Source of the DNA: Dyella sp. EPa41
GTDB lineage: Bacteria > Pseudomonadota > Gammaproteobacteria > Xanthomonadales > Rhodanobacteraceae
NCBI RefSeq assembly: GCF_016586165.1
Contig: NZ_BCPR01000030.1
Span: forward strand, 1 to 53,940
Reading direction: 5' to 3'
Length of the DNA stretch: 53,940 bases
Each line of letters opens with the position of its first letter. Position 1 is the first letter of the stretch. Made by a program: the position numbers and the translations under genes. The notes below the pieces were generated by a model, which searched no databases, was not told where the DNA came from, and was given only the letters and a program-made list of their open reading frames with translations. Shown here one piece after another: positions 42,741 through 52,342 of the stretch.

Positions 42741-43490
42741 TTAGTGCGCCGCAGCGCAGATTCCCAGGAAATCGGCCGATGCCAATGAGGCGCCCCCGAT
42801 CAATCCTCCATCCACGTCCGACTGCGCGAACAAGTCCGCAGCATTCGCCGCTTTGACGCTGCCACCGTAAAGCAGCCGGGTCAGACGGGCAATCATAGCA
42901 TCTTCTTTTTCGAGTTGGCTACGGATGAATGCATGCACGTGCTGTGCCTGCTCCGGCGTGGCCGTGAGGCCGGTGCCAATGGCCCAGATCGGCTCGTAGG
43001 CGATCACGGCGGTGTCGAAACTGCCGATGCCGTTGTGCTCGATCACGGCCTTGAGCTGGCGGGCCACGACCGCTTCGGTGAGATTCGCCTCGCGCTCGGC
43101 CAGCGTCTCGCCCACGCACAGGATGGGCGTGAGCCCGCCAGCACGGGCCGCGGCGAACTTGTGCGCGACGATCCGGTCGGTCTCATGGTGGTACTGGCGG
43201 CGCTCGGAATGGCCGACGATCACCCACTGCGCGCCCACATCGGCCAGCATCGCGGCCGAGACGTCACCGGTATAAGCGCCCTGCCCGTCATGCTCGCTCA
43301 CGTCCTGCGCGCCAAAGCCCAGGCCGGAACCCGCGTGCTGGACCGCCAGTTCGCCCAGGTAGGGGAATGGCGGGAACACGGCCACGTCGATGGCGGAAGG
43401 CAGCGCGGCAACGATGTCGCCGACCAGGGCCATGGCCATGCTGCGGCTACCATGCATCTTCCAGTTGCCCGCGACGAGCTTCTTGCGCAT
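42741..43490 (-). CDS. tpiA: Triosephosphate isomerase
   Basis: 249 residues, the usual TIM length. It interconverts dihydroxyacetone phosphate and glyceraldehyde 3-phosphate. The start at 43490 gives MRKKLVAGNWKMHG, the family N-terminus with the catalytic Lys; upstream in-frame codons are not used. Catalytic His lies in IVGHSERRQYHHE and Glu in AYEPIWAIGTG. LYGGSVKAANAADLFAQSDVDGGLIGGASL is the phosphate-binding loop region. It is followed 24 nt later by secG. Confidence 0.97.
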   Translation of the reverse strand: MRKKLVAGNWKMHGSRSMAMALVGDIVAALPSAIDVAVFPPFPYLGELAVQHAGSGLGFGAQDVSEHDGQGAYTGDVSAAMLADVGAQWVIVGHSERRQYHHETDRIVAHKFAAARAGGLTPILCVGETLAEREANLTEAVVARQLKAVIEHNGIGSFDTAVIAYEPIWAIGTGLTATPEQAQHVHAFIRSQLEKEDAMIARLTRLLYGGSVKAANAADLFAQSDVDGGLIGGASLASADFLGICAAAH

Positions 43491-43612
43491 ATCGCTATTC
43501 CGTTGCGTGTAAACCCGAAAGCATAGCGAGCGGCCCTGCCGCCGGCAATGCCAGCATCGACAACCCATTGCCTGACGGGCAAAAATCCACCAAACCACAA
43601 GGAGACCAGTTG

Positions 43613-44428
43613 ATGCCGCCAGCCCGCCCACTCACCCTCGTCACGGGCGCATCCGCCGGTATCGGCGCCGCCTTCGCCCGCGATCTCGCGGCGCGCGGGC
43701 ACGATCTCATACTGACAGCCCGGCGCGCCGAACGCCTGGAATCACTGGCCGGGGAACTGCGGGCACGGCACGGCTGCACGGTGACGGTGCTCCCGGCCGA
43801 CCTGGCCGACCCGCAGGCCGTGCACGCGCTATGCGACGCGATCGCGCAACGTGGTCTGGCGGTGGACTGGCTGGTCAACAATGCCGGCTACGGCGTGCCG
43901 GGGACGTTTGAGGCGAACGAATGGGCCACGCACGAGGCCTTTATCCGCGTACTGATGACTGCGCCGGCCGAACTGGCGTGGCGCCTGCTGCCCGGCATGC
44001 GCCAGCGCGGCTACGGTCGCATCATCAACGTGGCTTCACTCGCCGGCCACGTGCCCGGGTCTGCCGGGCACACGCTATACGCGGCGAGCAAGGCCTACCT
44101 GATCAAGTTCTCGCAGTCGCTTGCGCTGGAGAACCGACACCTGGGCGTGCACGTCTGCGCGCTGTGCCCCGGTTTCACCTGGTCGGAGTTCCATGACGTG
44201 ACCGGCACGCGCGAGCTGATGAACAAGCTGCCGAAGTTCATGTGGCAGACCGCTGAGGATGTGGTGCGCGAAGGTTACGACGCGGTTGAACACGGCGATA
44301 TTGTGCACGTGACCGGCGGCGTCAATCGCTTCATCAAGGCGCTGACCAAGCTGCTGCCCGACCGATTGGCGCTTTGGCTGTCGGCGCGCGAATCAAAGCG
44401 ATATCGCGCGCTGGAGGCCACTCACTGA
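43613..44428 (+). CDS. Short-chain dehydrogenase/reductase
   Basis: 271 residues from the ATG at 43613 (AAGGAG 9 nt upstream). Classical SDR marks: TGASAGIG (11-18), NNAG (89-92), Ser142 in NVASLAG, and YAASK (Tyr156, Lys160). NAD(P)H-dependent; the substrate is unknown. The C-terminal part (TWSEFHDVTGTRELMNKLPKFMWQTAEDV) is typical of DltE/YqjQ-like oxidoreductases. It diverges from tpiA and converges on the next gene, overlapping its end by 7 nt. Confidence 0.9.
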   Translation: MPPARPLTLVTGASAGIGAAFARDLAARGHDLILTARRAERLESLAGELRARHGCTVTVLPADLADPQAVHALCDAIAQRGLAVDWLVNNAGYGVPGTFEANEWATHEAFIRVLMTAPAELAWRLLPGMRQRGYGRIINVASLAGHVPGSAGHTLYAASKAYLIKFSQSLALENRHLGVHVCALCPGFTWSEFHDVTGTRELMNKLPKFMWQTAEDVVREGYDAVEHGDIVHVTGGVNRFIKALTKLLPDRLALWLSARESKRYRALEATH

Positions 44429-44922
44429 GCCGTGCCGCGGCGGGAGCAGTGCAGCGTATCGCCGATCGCGAAGGCTCCGTCGCGTGCCACTTCCCAGTCG
44501 ATGCGAAGGCCCTCGTGGCCTTCGCGCACATAGGTGAAGCGCTGGGCTGGCTTTACATCCGGTGCCGAGGCCCAGACCAGTCGATCATCCTTCCAGCCCG
44601 CGGACGAAAACAGGCGCGCGCCGCCGAAACTGTCGAGGATGGTCGCGTTGTAGCGCTGGTTTCTGGCGTCGAAGCCCCAGGCCTCGAGTGCGTGATAGAG
44701 CGCCGGTGACGACGTGTCGTCGTGATGTTTGACGAGCGCCTTGCCGTCGAGGTCGAACGCGAAGCGCACGGTGGAATCGATCGTCTTGCCGCTCGCGGGA
44801 AACACGCCATGGCACGTCCACTCGCCTTGCAGGTCGGTGAAGTCGCGCAGCGAGTCGGTGGTCGACGCGTAGGCGCTGCTGGACAGAACGACCAGGGCAT
44901 ACAGGAAAGGCTTGAGGCGCAT
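44422..44922 (-). CDS. Small secreted protein, DUF1579-like
   Basis: 166 residues with a signal peptide (MRLKPFLYALVVLSSSAYAS). The mature part starts LRDFTDLQGEWTCHGVF and continues with strands typical of a lipocalin-like or DUF1579-like beta-barrel: FAFDLDGKALVKHHDD, YHALEAWGFDARNQRY and ATILDSFGG. The start ATG at 44922 has AAGGAG upstream; the frame extends 59 codons further but without a signal. Function unknown. It overlaps the end of the convergent SDR gene. Confidence 0.65.
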   Translation of the reverse strand: MRLKPFLYALVVLSSSAYASTTDSLRDFTDLQGEWTCHGVFPASGKTIDSTVRFAFDLDGKALVKHHDDTSSPALYHALEAWGFDARNQRYNATILDSFGGARLFSSAGWKDDRLVWASAPDVKPAQRFTYVREGHEGLRIDWEVARDGAFAIGDTLHCSRRGTAQ

Positions 44923-45408
44923 GGCGGGCTCTCCTTGGCGGAAAGCGGAGCGTAGTGCCGCTCGCCACCCGGCGGATCGACCACAAGTCATGGGGAGCTG
45001 GCGGGAACGGAGGGAAGCCTCAACCATCGCCTGATGGAACTGCTTTAATCCTCTTGGCATCCGCGCATTGCGGGCTAGCCGCCACGTTTGACGTAGCAAG
45101 CGGCCGATCCAGCTGGTGTGCGCTTTTCGCTAGATTGTCCCCTCACCCCAGCCCTCTCCTCGCTCCTCAAAGCCGCGGCCATCCATGGCCGCTCCCCGCG
45201 TGCCCCGGAGGGGAGAGGGAGAAAGGGTGCCGCGCCCCATGGGCTTCATCACGGCTTAGCGAAGTGGCTTTAAGTCCTCTTCGCATCGGCGCGTTGCGGT
45301 GTGGCGGCTCCGTTCGAGGTAGTAACGAGCGCATCACGGCTGGCCTCGCTCGTCCGACGCTTCTATCCCGCATATCGCTAAGAGCCTTGGCTTTGAAGGC
45401 CATTTTCT

Positions 45409-45520
45409 TTGGGTTACTTTTCTTTGACTCCGGGCATCCTGCCCTCCGCCCTACGGGCCGGCTTCGCCGTTCGCACGCGCTCCTGCGCGTGCGTGGGCCA
45501 GCAAAAGAAAAGTGACTCGG
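45409..45520. repeat. Inverted-repeat intergenic element
   Basis: TTTGGGTTACTTTTCTTTGA at the left faces CAAAAGAAAAGTGACTCGG at the right, enclosing GC-rich DNA with smaller palindromes (CGCACGCGCTCCTGCGCGTGCG). Elements with such TTACTTTTCTTTG ends are common between genes in related GC-rich proteobacteria. Confidence 0.6.
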
Positions 45521-45658
45521 CGGTCCCACGGGACTAGCTTCGCGTCGCCGGCAGGACGTCGAAACGCCCGCTGCGTAAGCGGCAACCTGACGGCAACATG
45601 GCAACCGAAGGCAATAGCCGCTCTCAAGAAAGAGAACTATGTAGCCCACCGCGAAAGG

Positions 45659-45687
45659 CTGTCGCGCACAGGGTGCGCTCCTACAGG
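45659..45687. repeat. REP-type element
   Basis: CTGTCGCGCACAGGGTGCGCTCCTACAG, a reverse-oriented copy of the REP motif. Confidence 0.75.
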
Positions 45688-45938
45688 GAGAGCATCGGTG
45701 CTTTTTGCAACAACCGAAAACTGCGGTGACGCCGAACAAGAGGCGATTCGACCCTAACAGACCATTCCTCTATGGCGGGAGGAATAAACGAGCTGCCGGC
45801 ATGGCGACGAGTGAAGGCTGACGCTGCTGGATGACTCGCTACGCTCGCCCTTCGGGGCCGCCCTACGGGCGTTCTGCGCGCTGCGTGCTTGTCCGGCCTG
45901 CGCCGGGATGACGGGAATTGGAGGCTCGGGCGAAAGGC

Positions 45939-45966
45939 TGTCGCGCACAGGGTGCGCTCCTACAGG
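45939..45966. repeat. REP-type element
   Basis: CTGTCGCGCACAGGGTGCGCTCCTACAG, identical to the copy at 45659; both are preceded by GCGAAAGG. Confidence 0.75.
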
Positions 45967-46038
45967 AGGGGAGCATCGGCGCTTCTACCGGCAACCAAAA
46001 CTGCGGTATCCGCCAGCAGAAAAAGTGTACGGCACGCC

Positions 46039-46066
46039 ATTCCTCTCCCCGGTCGGGGAGAGGAAT
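46039..46066 (-). terminator. Palindrome downstream of the oxygenase gene
   Basis: ATTCCTCTCCCC / GGGGAGAGGAAT, a perfect 12-bp stem with GGTC loop, 10 nt beyond the oxygenase stop. No T-tract; it may be a terminator or a repeat element. Confidence 0.45.
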
Positions 46067-46076
46067 GAAGCGGCTA

Positions 46077-47012
46077 TCAGATCAGCTTGATCTCGCGCAG
46101 GCGCTGTAGCAGGTACTCGTGCGAGGTGATGCTGGTGTCGTAGCGGCTCGGGTTGTCGGCCGTGACGGTCTGCGGCAGCGGGTCTAGCACCACGTCCGGG
46201 TTCGGATGCAGGAAGTACGGTACCGAGTAGCGCGGCTTGCGGGCGTTCTCGTTCTGCGGGTTCACCACGCGATGCGAGGTGGAGGGATACACGTGGTTGG
46301 TCAAGCGCTGCAGCATGTCGCCGATGTTCACCACGATGGCGTCGCCTTCGGTGGTGATGGGCAGCCACTTGCCTTCACGCGTCAGCACTTCCAGGCCTTC
46401 GGCGCTGGCGCCGACCAGCAGCGTGATGAAGTTGATGTCTTCATGCGCGCCGGCGCGGACGTTGGGAATGTTGTCCTCGGTGATCGGCGGATAATGGATC
46501 GGGCGCAGGATGGAGTTGCCCTGGTCGATCTTGTCGTCGAAGAAATGCTCGGGCAGCTCGATGTGCAGCGCGAGCGCGCGCAGCACGCGCGAGCCGAGCT
46601 GGTCCAGCGCCTCGAACAGGCCGTAGCCGTTCTGCTTGAAGTTGGAGATTTCTTCCGGCCAGATGTTGGGCGGCATGACCTCCGCGAACTTCGAATCACG
46701 CGGGATCTCGCGACCGATGTGCCAGAACTCCTTGAGGTCGGCGTGCTTGCTGTCCTTCGCCGTCTCCACCTTGTAAGGCGTGTAGCCGCGCGCGCCGCCG
46801 GAGCCGGCCACGTGGTACTTCATCTTGGTTTCGGTAGGCAGCGCGAAGAAGCGCTGGAACGCGTCGTAGGCACCGTCGATCAGTTCGCGCGGGATGCCGT
46901 GGCCACTGATGCAGCAGAAGCCGAATTCGCGATAGGCATGGCCCAGCTCGGCGACGAAAGCAGCGCGGTCGGTGTCATATCGACGGATGTCGAGGGTTGG
47001 AACTTTCTTCAT
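46077..47012 (-). CDS. 2-oxoglutarate/Fe(II)-dependent oxygenase (isopenicillin-N-synthase family)
   Basis: 311 residues from the ATG at 47012 (MKKVPTLDIRRYD). It has an N-terminal DIOX_N region (FVAELGHAYREFGFCCISGHGIP). The jelly-roll core has the iron ligands His190, Asp192 (GAHEDINFITLL) and His247 (STSHRVVNP). The cosubstrate Arg261-x-Ser263 (KPRYSVPYFLHP) is also present. Substrate unknown; bacterial members oxidise small molecules or make ethylene-type products. It lies between the core genes glmM and tpiA, with a long inverted repeat upstream. Confidence 0.9.
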   Translation of the reverse strand: MKKVPTLDIRRYDTDRAAFVAELGHAYREFGFCCISGHGIPRELIDGAYDAFQRFFALPTETKMKYHVAGSGGARGYTPYKVETAKDSKHADLKEFWHIGREIPRDSKFAEVMPPNIWPEEISNFKQNGYGLFEALDQLGSRVLRALALHIELPEHFFDDKIDQGNSILRPIHYPPITEDNIPNVRAGAHEDINFITLLVGASAEGLEVLTREGKWLPITTEGDAIVVNIGDMLQRLTNHVYPSTSHRVVNPQNENARKPRYSVPYFLHPNPDVVLDPLPQTVTADNPSRYDTSITSHEYLLQRLREIKLI

Positions 47013-47054
47013 GGCTTGTCCACAGGGAGTGCGTGCGGTCCACTTGGAGGCTGC

Positions 47055-47116
47055 TCGACATCTCCATGTAGCCCCCGGGGCCAACCTTCCCGGCGCGGGC
47101 TGCATGGAGATGTCGA
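47055..47116. repeat. Long inverted repeat between glmM and the oxygenase gene
   Basis: TCGACATCTCCATGTAGCCC (47055-47074) pairs with GGGCTGCATGGAGATGTCGA (47097-47116): a 20-bp stem with a single mismatch (G·U in RNA) and a 22-nt GC-rich loop. No T-tract. It could be a terminator for glmM, an RNA structure in the oxygenase leader, or a repeat element. Confidence 0.7.
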
Positions 47117-47202
47117 CAGACTCGCTAATCCGCCACCGCAGGGGCGGGGCACGTCGGGCCAATCCCTGGCGACCTGGGTGTAGAGCTCAGGCTCTTACAG
47201 GC

Positions 47203-48555
47203 TCACGAGCGTTCAGCGGCGGATTTTACGACATCGGCCAGCCTTTCGGCCAACTGTCGAACCTCGCCCTCGTCGGCGGCCTCCACGGTAACGCGCACCA
47301 CCGGTTCGGTGCCGGAGGCACGCAGCACCACGCGGCCACGCCCGGCCAGGGCCAGCTCGATCTCGGCCAGCGCCTCGCGCACGGCGTTGCCGTCCAGTGC
47401 TTCGCGGGCGCCGTCGGCGCGCACGTTGATCATGGTCTGGGGCATCTTCTGCATGCCCTGGCGGGCCTCGGTGAGGCTCTGGCCGGTCTGCTTCAGCGCT
47501 TCCAGCACGGCCAGTGCGGCCACGATGCCGTCGCCCGTGGTGGCGCGGTCCAGGCACAGGATGTGGCCGGAGGTCTCGCCGCCGAGGTTGCCATTGTTCT
47601 GCTTGAGCTGTTGCAGCACGTAGCGGTCGCCCACGTTCGCGCGGATCAGCGGTACGTCCAGCTTGCTCAGCGCCAGTTGCAGGCCGTAGTTGCTCATCAG
47701 GGTGCCGACCACCGGGCCTTCGAGCTGGCCGCTGGCATGCCAGGCGTTGGCCAGCACGTAGAGGATGTCGTCGCCGTCCGCCAGCTCGCCGTTGCGATCC
47801 ACCAGTTGCACGCGATCGCCGTCGCCATCGAAGGCGATGCCGATATCCGCGCCCTGCTCCAGCACCGCGAGCTGCAGCGCCTGCGGATGGGTGGAGCCAA
47901 CGTCGCGGTTGATGTTGAAGCCGTCCGGCTTGTCGCCGATCGTGGCCACCTGCGCGCCCAGTTCGGTGAACACCTTGGGCGCAACCTGGTAGGTCGCTCC
48001 GTTGGCGCAATCGAGCGCGATCTTCATGCCGCGCAGGCTGAAGTCCTCGGCGACGGTGGACTTGCAGAACTCGGCATAGCGCGTCACCGCGTCGGCCACG
48101 CGGATGGCCTTGCCCAGTCGCTCGGAGGCTACGGTGGTGAACTCCAGCTCCAACTCCGCCTCGATGGCGAGCTCGATCTCGTCGGAGAGCTTCTCGCCGT
48201 CGGCGGAAAAGAACTTGATGCCGTTGTCGTGGTGCGGATTGTGCGAGGCGCTGATGACGATGCCCGCATCCGCGCGCAGCGAACGCGTCAGGAAGGCCAC
48301 GGCCGGCGTCGGCATCGGGCCGAGCAGGCCCACGTCGGTTCCCGCGGCAACCAGGCCGGCTTCCAACGCGGCTTCGAACATGTAGCCCGACACCCGGGTG
48401 TCCTTGCCGATCAGCACCTTTGGCCGCGGATGGCCCTGGCGTGAAAGCACCACGCCGACGGCACGTCCCAGCTTCAGCATGAAGTCCGCGCTGATCGGCC
48501 ATTCGCCGACCAGGCCGCGAATACCGTCGGTTCCAAAATACTTGCGTTGCGTCAT
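47203..48555 (-). CDS. glmM: Phosphoglucosamine mutase
   Basis: 450 residues, the normal GlmM length. It converts glucosamine 6-phosphate to glucosamine 1-phosphate for UDP-GlcNAc, the precursor of peptidoglycan and lipopolysaccharide, and here also of the WecB substrate. Motifs: [10 protein letters not shown] at the N-terminus, the phosphoserine loop [15 protein letters not shown] (Ser104 before HNP), metal-binding [11 protein letters not shown] and GGETSGHI. The C-terminus has [15 protein letters not shown]. Downstream of folP on the same strand, the conserved folP-glmM order. Confidence 0.97.
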   Translation of the reverse strand: MTQRKYFGTDGIRGLVGEWPISADFMLKLGRAVGVVLSRQGHPRPKVLIGKDTRVSGYMFEAALEAGLVAAGTDVGLLGPMPTPAVAFLTRSLRADAGIVISASHNPHHDNGIKFFSADGEKLSDEIELAIEAELELEFTTVASERLGKAIRVADAVTRYAEFCKSTVAEDFSLRGMKIALDCANGATYQVAPKVFTELGAQVATIGDKPDGFNINRDVGSTHPQALQLAVLEQGADIGIAFDGDGDRVQLVDRNGELADGDDILYVLANAWHASGQLEGPVVGTLMSNYGLQLALSKLDVPLIRANVGDRYVLQQLKQNNGNLGGETSGHILCLDRATTGDGIVAALAVLEALKQTGQSLTEARQGMQKMPQTMINVRADGAREALDGNAVREALAEIELALAGRGRVVLRASGTEPVVRVTVEAADEGEVRQLAERLADVVKSAAERS

Positions 48556-48613
48556 GGCTGCACTCCAAAGGCTCGCGCAGTCGCCGCGCGTTCCTTGCCT
48601 TTATCCAGTCGAA

Positions 48614-49522
48614 TCATTCGTCGTCCGGCCAACGCGGCGCGGACGGCTTGGTATCCCGGCGTGCCGGGGTATCCCCAGCCTGTACTGCATGCCACACGGC
48701 CAGCGCGTCGACGGTGGCCGCCACGTCATGAACGCGAACCATGCGCGCGCCACGCTGAACCGCGACAAGCGCCGCGGCCACCGAACCGGCCGCCCGTTCA
48801 GCGGGCACTTGGCGTCCGGTGATCGCGCCGATCATCGACTTGCGCGATAGACCCACGTACACACCGCTGCCGAGATTGGCGAACCGCTCCAGCGCGCGCA
48901 GCAGCGCGAGGTTGTGTTCCAGCGTCTTGCCGAAGCCAAAGCCCGGATCGACCATCACCTTGCGGCGATCGATGCCCGCCAGCTCGCAGGCAAACAGACG
49001 ATCCGTCAAGAAACGGTGGACGTCTCCCACCACGTCGTCGTACTGGGGATCGTCCTGCATGCCGCGCGGCTCGCCCAGCATGTGCATCAGGCACACCGGC
49101 ACGCCCAGCTCGGCGACGGCATCGAGGGCGCCTTCGCGCCGCAACGCGTAGACGTCGTTGATCATGCCGGCGCCGGCTGCCACGGCGGCACGCATCACCT
49201 CCGGCTTGGAGGTATCGATGGCCAGCGGCACGGTGGTCTTCGCCGCCAGCTGCTGCAGGACCGGCACCACGCGGGACAGTTCTTCCTCCACCGACACGTC
49301 GCCAGCGCCGGGGCGGGTGGACTCGCCCCCGATATCCAGCATGTCGGCGCCCTCTTCCACCATGCGCAGGCCATGCGCGACGGCCTCGTCGACGCTGCCG
49401 TGGCTGCCGCCGTCGGAGAAGGAATCGGGGGTGACGTTGAGGATGCCGACCACGCGCGGCCGGTCGAGCTTGAGCGGGCGACCGGCGCAATCGAGCACGG
49501 GAGCGAACAGATCAAGGGACAT
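48614..49522 (-). CDS. folP: Dihydropteroate synthase
   Basis: 302 residues. It joins p-aminobenzoate to dihydropterin pyrophosphate in folate synthesis and is the sulfonamide target. TIM-barrel motifs: VVGILNVTPDSFSDGG, ADMLDIGGESTRPGA, PLAIDTSKPEVMRAAV, MINDVYAL, VCLMHMLGEPRGMQ, MVDPGFGFGKTLEHNLALLR, YVGLSRKSMIG and RVHDV. It starts 24 nt before orn's stop codon boundary on the same strand and is followed by glmM after 58 nt. The C-terminal tail past residue 275 is longer than in E. coli. Confidence 0.96.
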   Translation of the reverse strand: MSLDLFAPVLDCAGRPLKLDRPRVVGILNVTPDSFSDGGSHGSVDEAVAHGLRMVEEGADMLDIGGESTRPGAGDVSVEEELSRVVPVLQQLAAKTTVPLAIDTSKPEVMRAAVAAGAGMINDVYALRREGALDAVAELGVPVCLMHMLGEPRGMQDDPQYDDVVGDVHRFLTDRLFACELAGIDRRKVMVDPGFGFGKTLEHNLALLRALERFANLGSGVYVGLSRKSMIGAITGRQVPAERAAGSVAAALVAVQRGARMVRVHDVAATVDALAVWHAVQAGDTPARRDTKPSAPRWPDDE

Positions 49523-49546
49523 GATGACTCCCGTGGGTGAAGCGGA

Positions 49547-50107
49547 TCAGGATTCGCCGCCCAGCGGCCCCATGAACTGGCGGTAATAGCGCAATTCGTC
49601 GATGGAATCGCGGATGTCCGATAGCGCCGTATGCGCGGATTCCTTGGAGAAGCCCTTGCCGATCGCCGGGGCCCAACGGCGCGCCAGTTCCTTGAGGGTG
49701 GACACGTCGAGGTTGCGGTAATGGAAGTAGCGCTCCAGCCGCGGCATCTGGCGATGCAGGAAGCGGCGGTCCTGGCAAATGGAGTTGCCGCACATCGGTG
49801 ACTTGCCGGGCGGCACCCAGTCCTTCAGGAACTGGAGCGTGGCCTGTTCGGCCGCGGCATGATCGTCGGCGGACGCGACCACCTGTTCCCACAGGCCGGA
49901 ACGGCGATGCTGGTTGCGGTTCCATGCATCCATGCCTTCGAGGCGGTCCAGCGGATGATGGATCGCAAACACCGGCCCCTCGGCCAGTATGCGAAGGTCC
50001 TTGTCGGTGACGATGGTGGCGATCTCCAGGATGGAGTCGTTGTCCGTATCGAGCCCGGTCATTTCCAGATCGATCCAGATCAGATTGTCGTCGTTCGCTT
50101 GGCTCAT
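49547..50107 (-). CDS. orn: Oligoribonuclease
   Basis: 186 residues. A DEDDh 3'-5' exonuclease that degrades 2-5 nt RNA, including the pGpG left from c-di-GMP breakdown. The active-site residues are in [12 protein letters not shown] (Asp, Glu), [13 protein letters not shown] (Asp) and [19 protein letters not shown] (His, Asp). Essential in many gammaproteobacteria. It lies upstream of folP on the same strand, 24 nt apart, and diverges from sbcB. Confidence 0.97.
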   Translation of the reverse strand: MSQANDDNLIWIDLEMTGLDTDNDSILEIATIVTDKDLRILAEGPVFAIHHPLDRLEGMDAWNRNQHRRSGLWEQVVASADDHAAAEQATLQFLKDWVPPGKSPMCGNSICQDRRFLHRQMPRLERYFHYRNLDVSTLKELARRWAPAIGKGFSKESAHTALSDIRDSIDELRYYRQFMGPLGGES

Positions 50108-50198
50108 GCGCCCTCCTGGCGGCGAAGTCTAGCAGCAGGCCTGCGGTCCGGCCCCTTTTTTGGGCAACCGCCGCGAGGCCCTGTGCGATGATCGGCAA

Positions 50199-51647
50199 AT
50201 GCAGACCTTCTTCTGGCACGACTACGAGACCTTCGGCGCCGATCCCTGGCGCGATCGTCCGGTGCAGTTCGCTGGCATTCGCACCAACCTCGACCTGGAG
50301 ATCGTCGACGAGCCGGTGATGTTCTTCGGCAAGCCTCCCCGCGAAATGCCGCCGCACCCGGAGGCCTGCCTGATCACGGGCATCACGCCCCAGCAGGCCG
50401 AGCGCGAAGGTGTGATCGAGGCGGAGTTCGCCGCCCGCGTGCACGAGCAGCTGGCCCAGCCCGGCACCTGCGGCGTGGGCTACAACTCGCTGCGCTTCGA
50501 CGATGAAGTCACCCGCCAGCTGCTGTACCGCAACATGTACGAGCCCTATGGCCGCGAGTGGGAAAACGGCAACTCACGCTGGGACCTGATCGACCTGGTG
50601 CGCATGTGCCAGGCGCTGCGCCCCGAAGGCATCGTGTGGCCGACGCGCGAGGACGGCACGCCCAGTTTCAAGCTGGAACATCTCGCCGCGGCGAACCATC
50701 TGCAGCAGGAGCGCGCCCACGACGCGCTCTCGGACGTGCACGCCTTGATCGACCTCGCCCGCCTGATCCGCGTGCGTCAGCCACGCCTGTGGGATTGGTA
50801 TTTCGGGCTGCGCCGCAAGCAGCGCGTGTTCGAGCTGCTGGACTTCGCCACGATGACGCCCGTGGTGCACGTGTCCTCGCGTTACCCATCGAGCAGGCAC
50901 TGCCTGACGGTGGTCGTGCCGCTGGCGGCGCATCCCACCCGGCCGGCCGAGATCATCGTGTACGACCTGACCTGTGATCCGTCCGAATGGCTTGCGCTGG
51001 ATGAAGAGGACATCGCCGACCGCGTGTTCACCGCGCGTGCGGACCTTCCCGAGGGCGTCACGCGCATTCCGCTGCGCACCGTGCGCGCCAATCGCGCACC
51101 CGCGCTGGCGCCGCTATCCGTGCTCCAGGGCGTGGATCTGGATCGCCTGCAGCTCGACCTGGCGCAGATTGAGGCCCATCGCGACAGGCTGGCCAGCGCC
51201 GATGGACTGGCGGCGAAATTGCGCCGCGTGTTCCAACGGGCTGCCGACCTGCCGCCGCCCGGCGATCCGGAGCTCGCCTTGTACGGCGGCTTCCTGCCCG
51301 ATGCGGACAAGCGCCTGCTGGCCGAGGTGCGCGGCACCCCGCCTGCGGAACTGGGGCAGCGCGCGTTTCCCTTCCGCGACCCGCGTTACGCCGAGCTGCT
51401 GTTCCGCTACCGTGCGCGCAACTGGCCCGACACCCTGAGCGACGACGAGCAGGCACGCTGGCTGGCGTTCCGTCGCGATCGCCTGCTCAAGCCCACGCCG
51501 TTGACCAACCTCACCCTCGACGAATACTTCGCGCGCATCGAAGCCTTGCGAGCCGATCCGACCCGCCAAGCCAAGCTCCCCTTGCTCGACCAGTTGCAGC
51601 TTTGGGGAGAGCAGCTCGCCGGCGACATTGCCATCCTTCCCGCCTGA
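50199..51647 (+). CDS. sbcB: Exodeoxyribonuclease I
   Basis: 482 residues from the ATG at 50199. It digests single-stranded DNA 3' to 5' in recombination and mismatch repair. The DEDDh motifs are present: FFWHDYETFGADPW (Asp, Glu), VGYNSLRFDDE (Asp) and RAHDALSDVHALIDLARLI (His, Asp). The C-terminal SH3-like and helical domains (about 200-482) are typical, with FPFRDPRYAELLFRYRARNWPDTL near 400. It diverges from orn, and the next gene follows 8 nt later, so they probably form one unit. Confidence 0.95.
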   Translation: MQTFFWHDYETFGADPWRDRPVQFAGIRTNLDLEIVDEPVMFFGKPPREMPPHPEACLITGITPQQAEREGVIEAEFAARVHEQLAQPGTCGVGYNSLRFDDEVTRQLLYRNMYEPYGREWENGNSRWDLIDLVRMCQALRPEGIVWPTREDGTPSFKLEHLAAANHLQQERAHDALSDVHALIDLARLIRVRQPRLWDWYFGLRRKQRVFELLDFATMTPVVHVSSRYPSSRHCLTVVVPLAAHPTRPAEIIVYDLTCDPSEWLALDEEDIADRVFTARADLPEGVTRIPLRTVRANRAPALAPLSVLQGVDLDRLQLDLAQIEAHRDRLASADGLAAKLRRVFQRAADLPPPGDPELALYGGFLPDADKRLLAEVRGTPPAELGQRAFPFRDPRYAELLFRYRARNWPDTLSDDEQARWLAFRRDRLLKPTPLTNLTLDEYFARIEALRADPTRQAKLPLLDQLQLWGEQLAGDIAILPA

Positions 51648-51655
51648 CCACCACC

Positions 51656-52342
51656 ATGCCGACTGCCTATTTCACGCCCGCCACGTTCCGCTTCCTGCGC
51701 TCGCTCGATCGCAACAACAACCGCGAATGGTTCCAGGCCCACAAGGACAACTACGAGCGCGATGTGCGCGAGCCGTTCCTTGCGCTCATCACCGACCTGC
51801 AGGCGCCACTGAAGAAGATCAGCCCGCATTACCGCGCCGATCCGCGCAAGAACGGCGGCTCGTTGTTCCGCATCTATCGCGATACGCGTTTCTCCAACGA
51901 CAAGCAGCCCTACAAGCCATGGCAGGGCGCGCGCTTTTTCCACGAGCGGCGCAACGAAGTGCACGCGCCGTCGTTCTACATGCACCTGCAACCGGGCGAC
52001 AGCTTCGCCGGCGGTGGCATGTGGCATCCGCAGTCCGATGCGCTCAAGCGCATCCGCGACTTCCTTGCCGACAATCCGGAAGCCTGGAAGCGCGCGACGC
52101 GAAGCAAGGCGTTCCGGGATCACTTCGAGTTCTGGGGCGAGTCGCTGAGCCGGCCGCCGCGCGGCTTCGATGCGAACCATGAGCTGATCGACGATATCAA
52201 GCGCAAGGATTTCGCCTGCGGCGAAGGCTTCGACGAGAAGCTGGCGTGTTCGTCGGAACTGCTGCCGTGGCTCGTGGAGACATACAAGCGGGTGGCGCCG
52301 ATGATCGATTACCTGTGTGCGTCGCAGGAGCTGGATTTTTAA
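51656..52342 (+). CDS. DUF2461 family protein
   Basis: 228 residues, matching TIGR02453/DUF2461. It begins FTPATFRFLRSLDRNNNREWFQAHKDNYE, followed by DPRKNGGSLFRIYRDTRFSNDKQPYKPWQGARFF, and ends with the family helix. Function unknown. It starts 8 nt after sbcB, so a joint transcript is likely. Confidence 0.92.
   Translation: MPTAYFTPATFRFLRSLDRNNNREWFQAHKDNYERDVREPFLALITDLQAPLKKISPHYRADPRKNGGSLFRIYRDTRFSNDKQPYKPWQGARFFHERRNEVHAPSFYMHLQPGDSFAGGGMWHPQSDALKRIRDFLADNPEAWKRATRSKAFRDHFEFWGESLSRPPRGFDANHELIDDIKRKDFACGEGFDEKLACSSELLPWLVETYKRVAPMIDYLCASQELDF

Larger units (their letters stand above)
44923..46076. other. Repeat-rich intergenic region
   Basis: About 1150 bp with no supportable gene. 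It contains a CCTCACCCCAGCCCTCTCC / GGGGAGAGGG pair (about 45122-45215), a long inverted-repeat element (45409-45520), two REP half-elements (45659, 45939), GC-rich inverted stretches near 45840-45900 and a short palindrome at 46039-46066. The long open frames across it are read through repeats. Confidence 0.55.
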
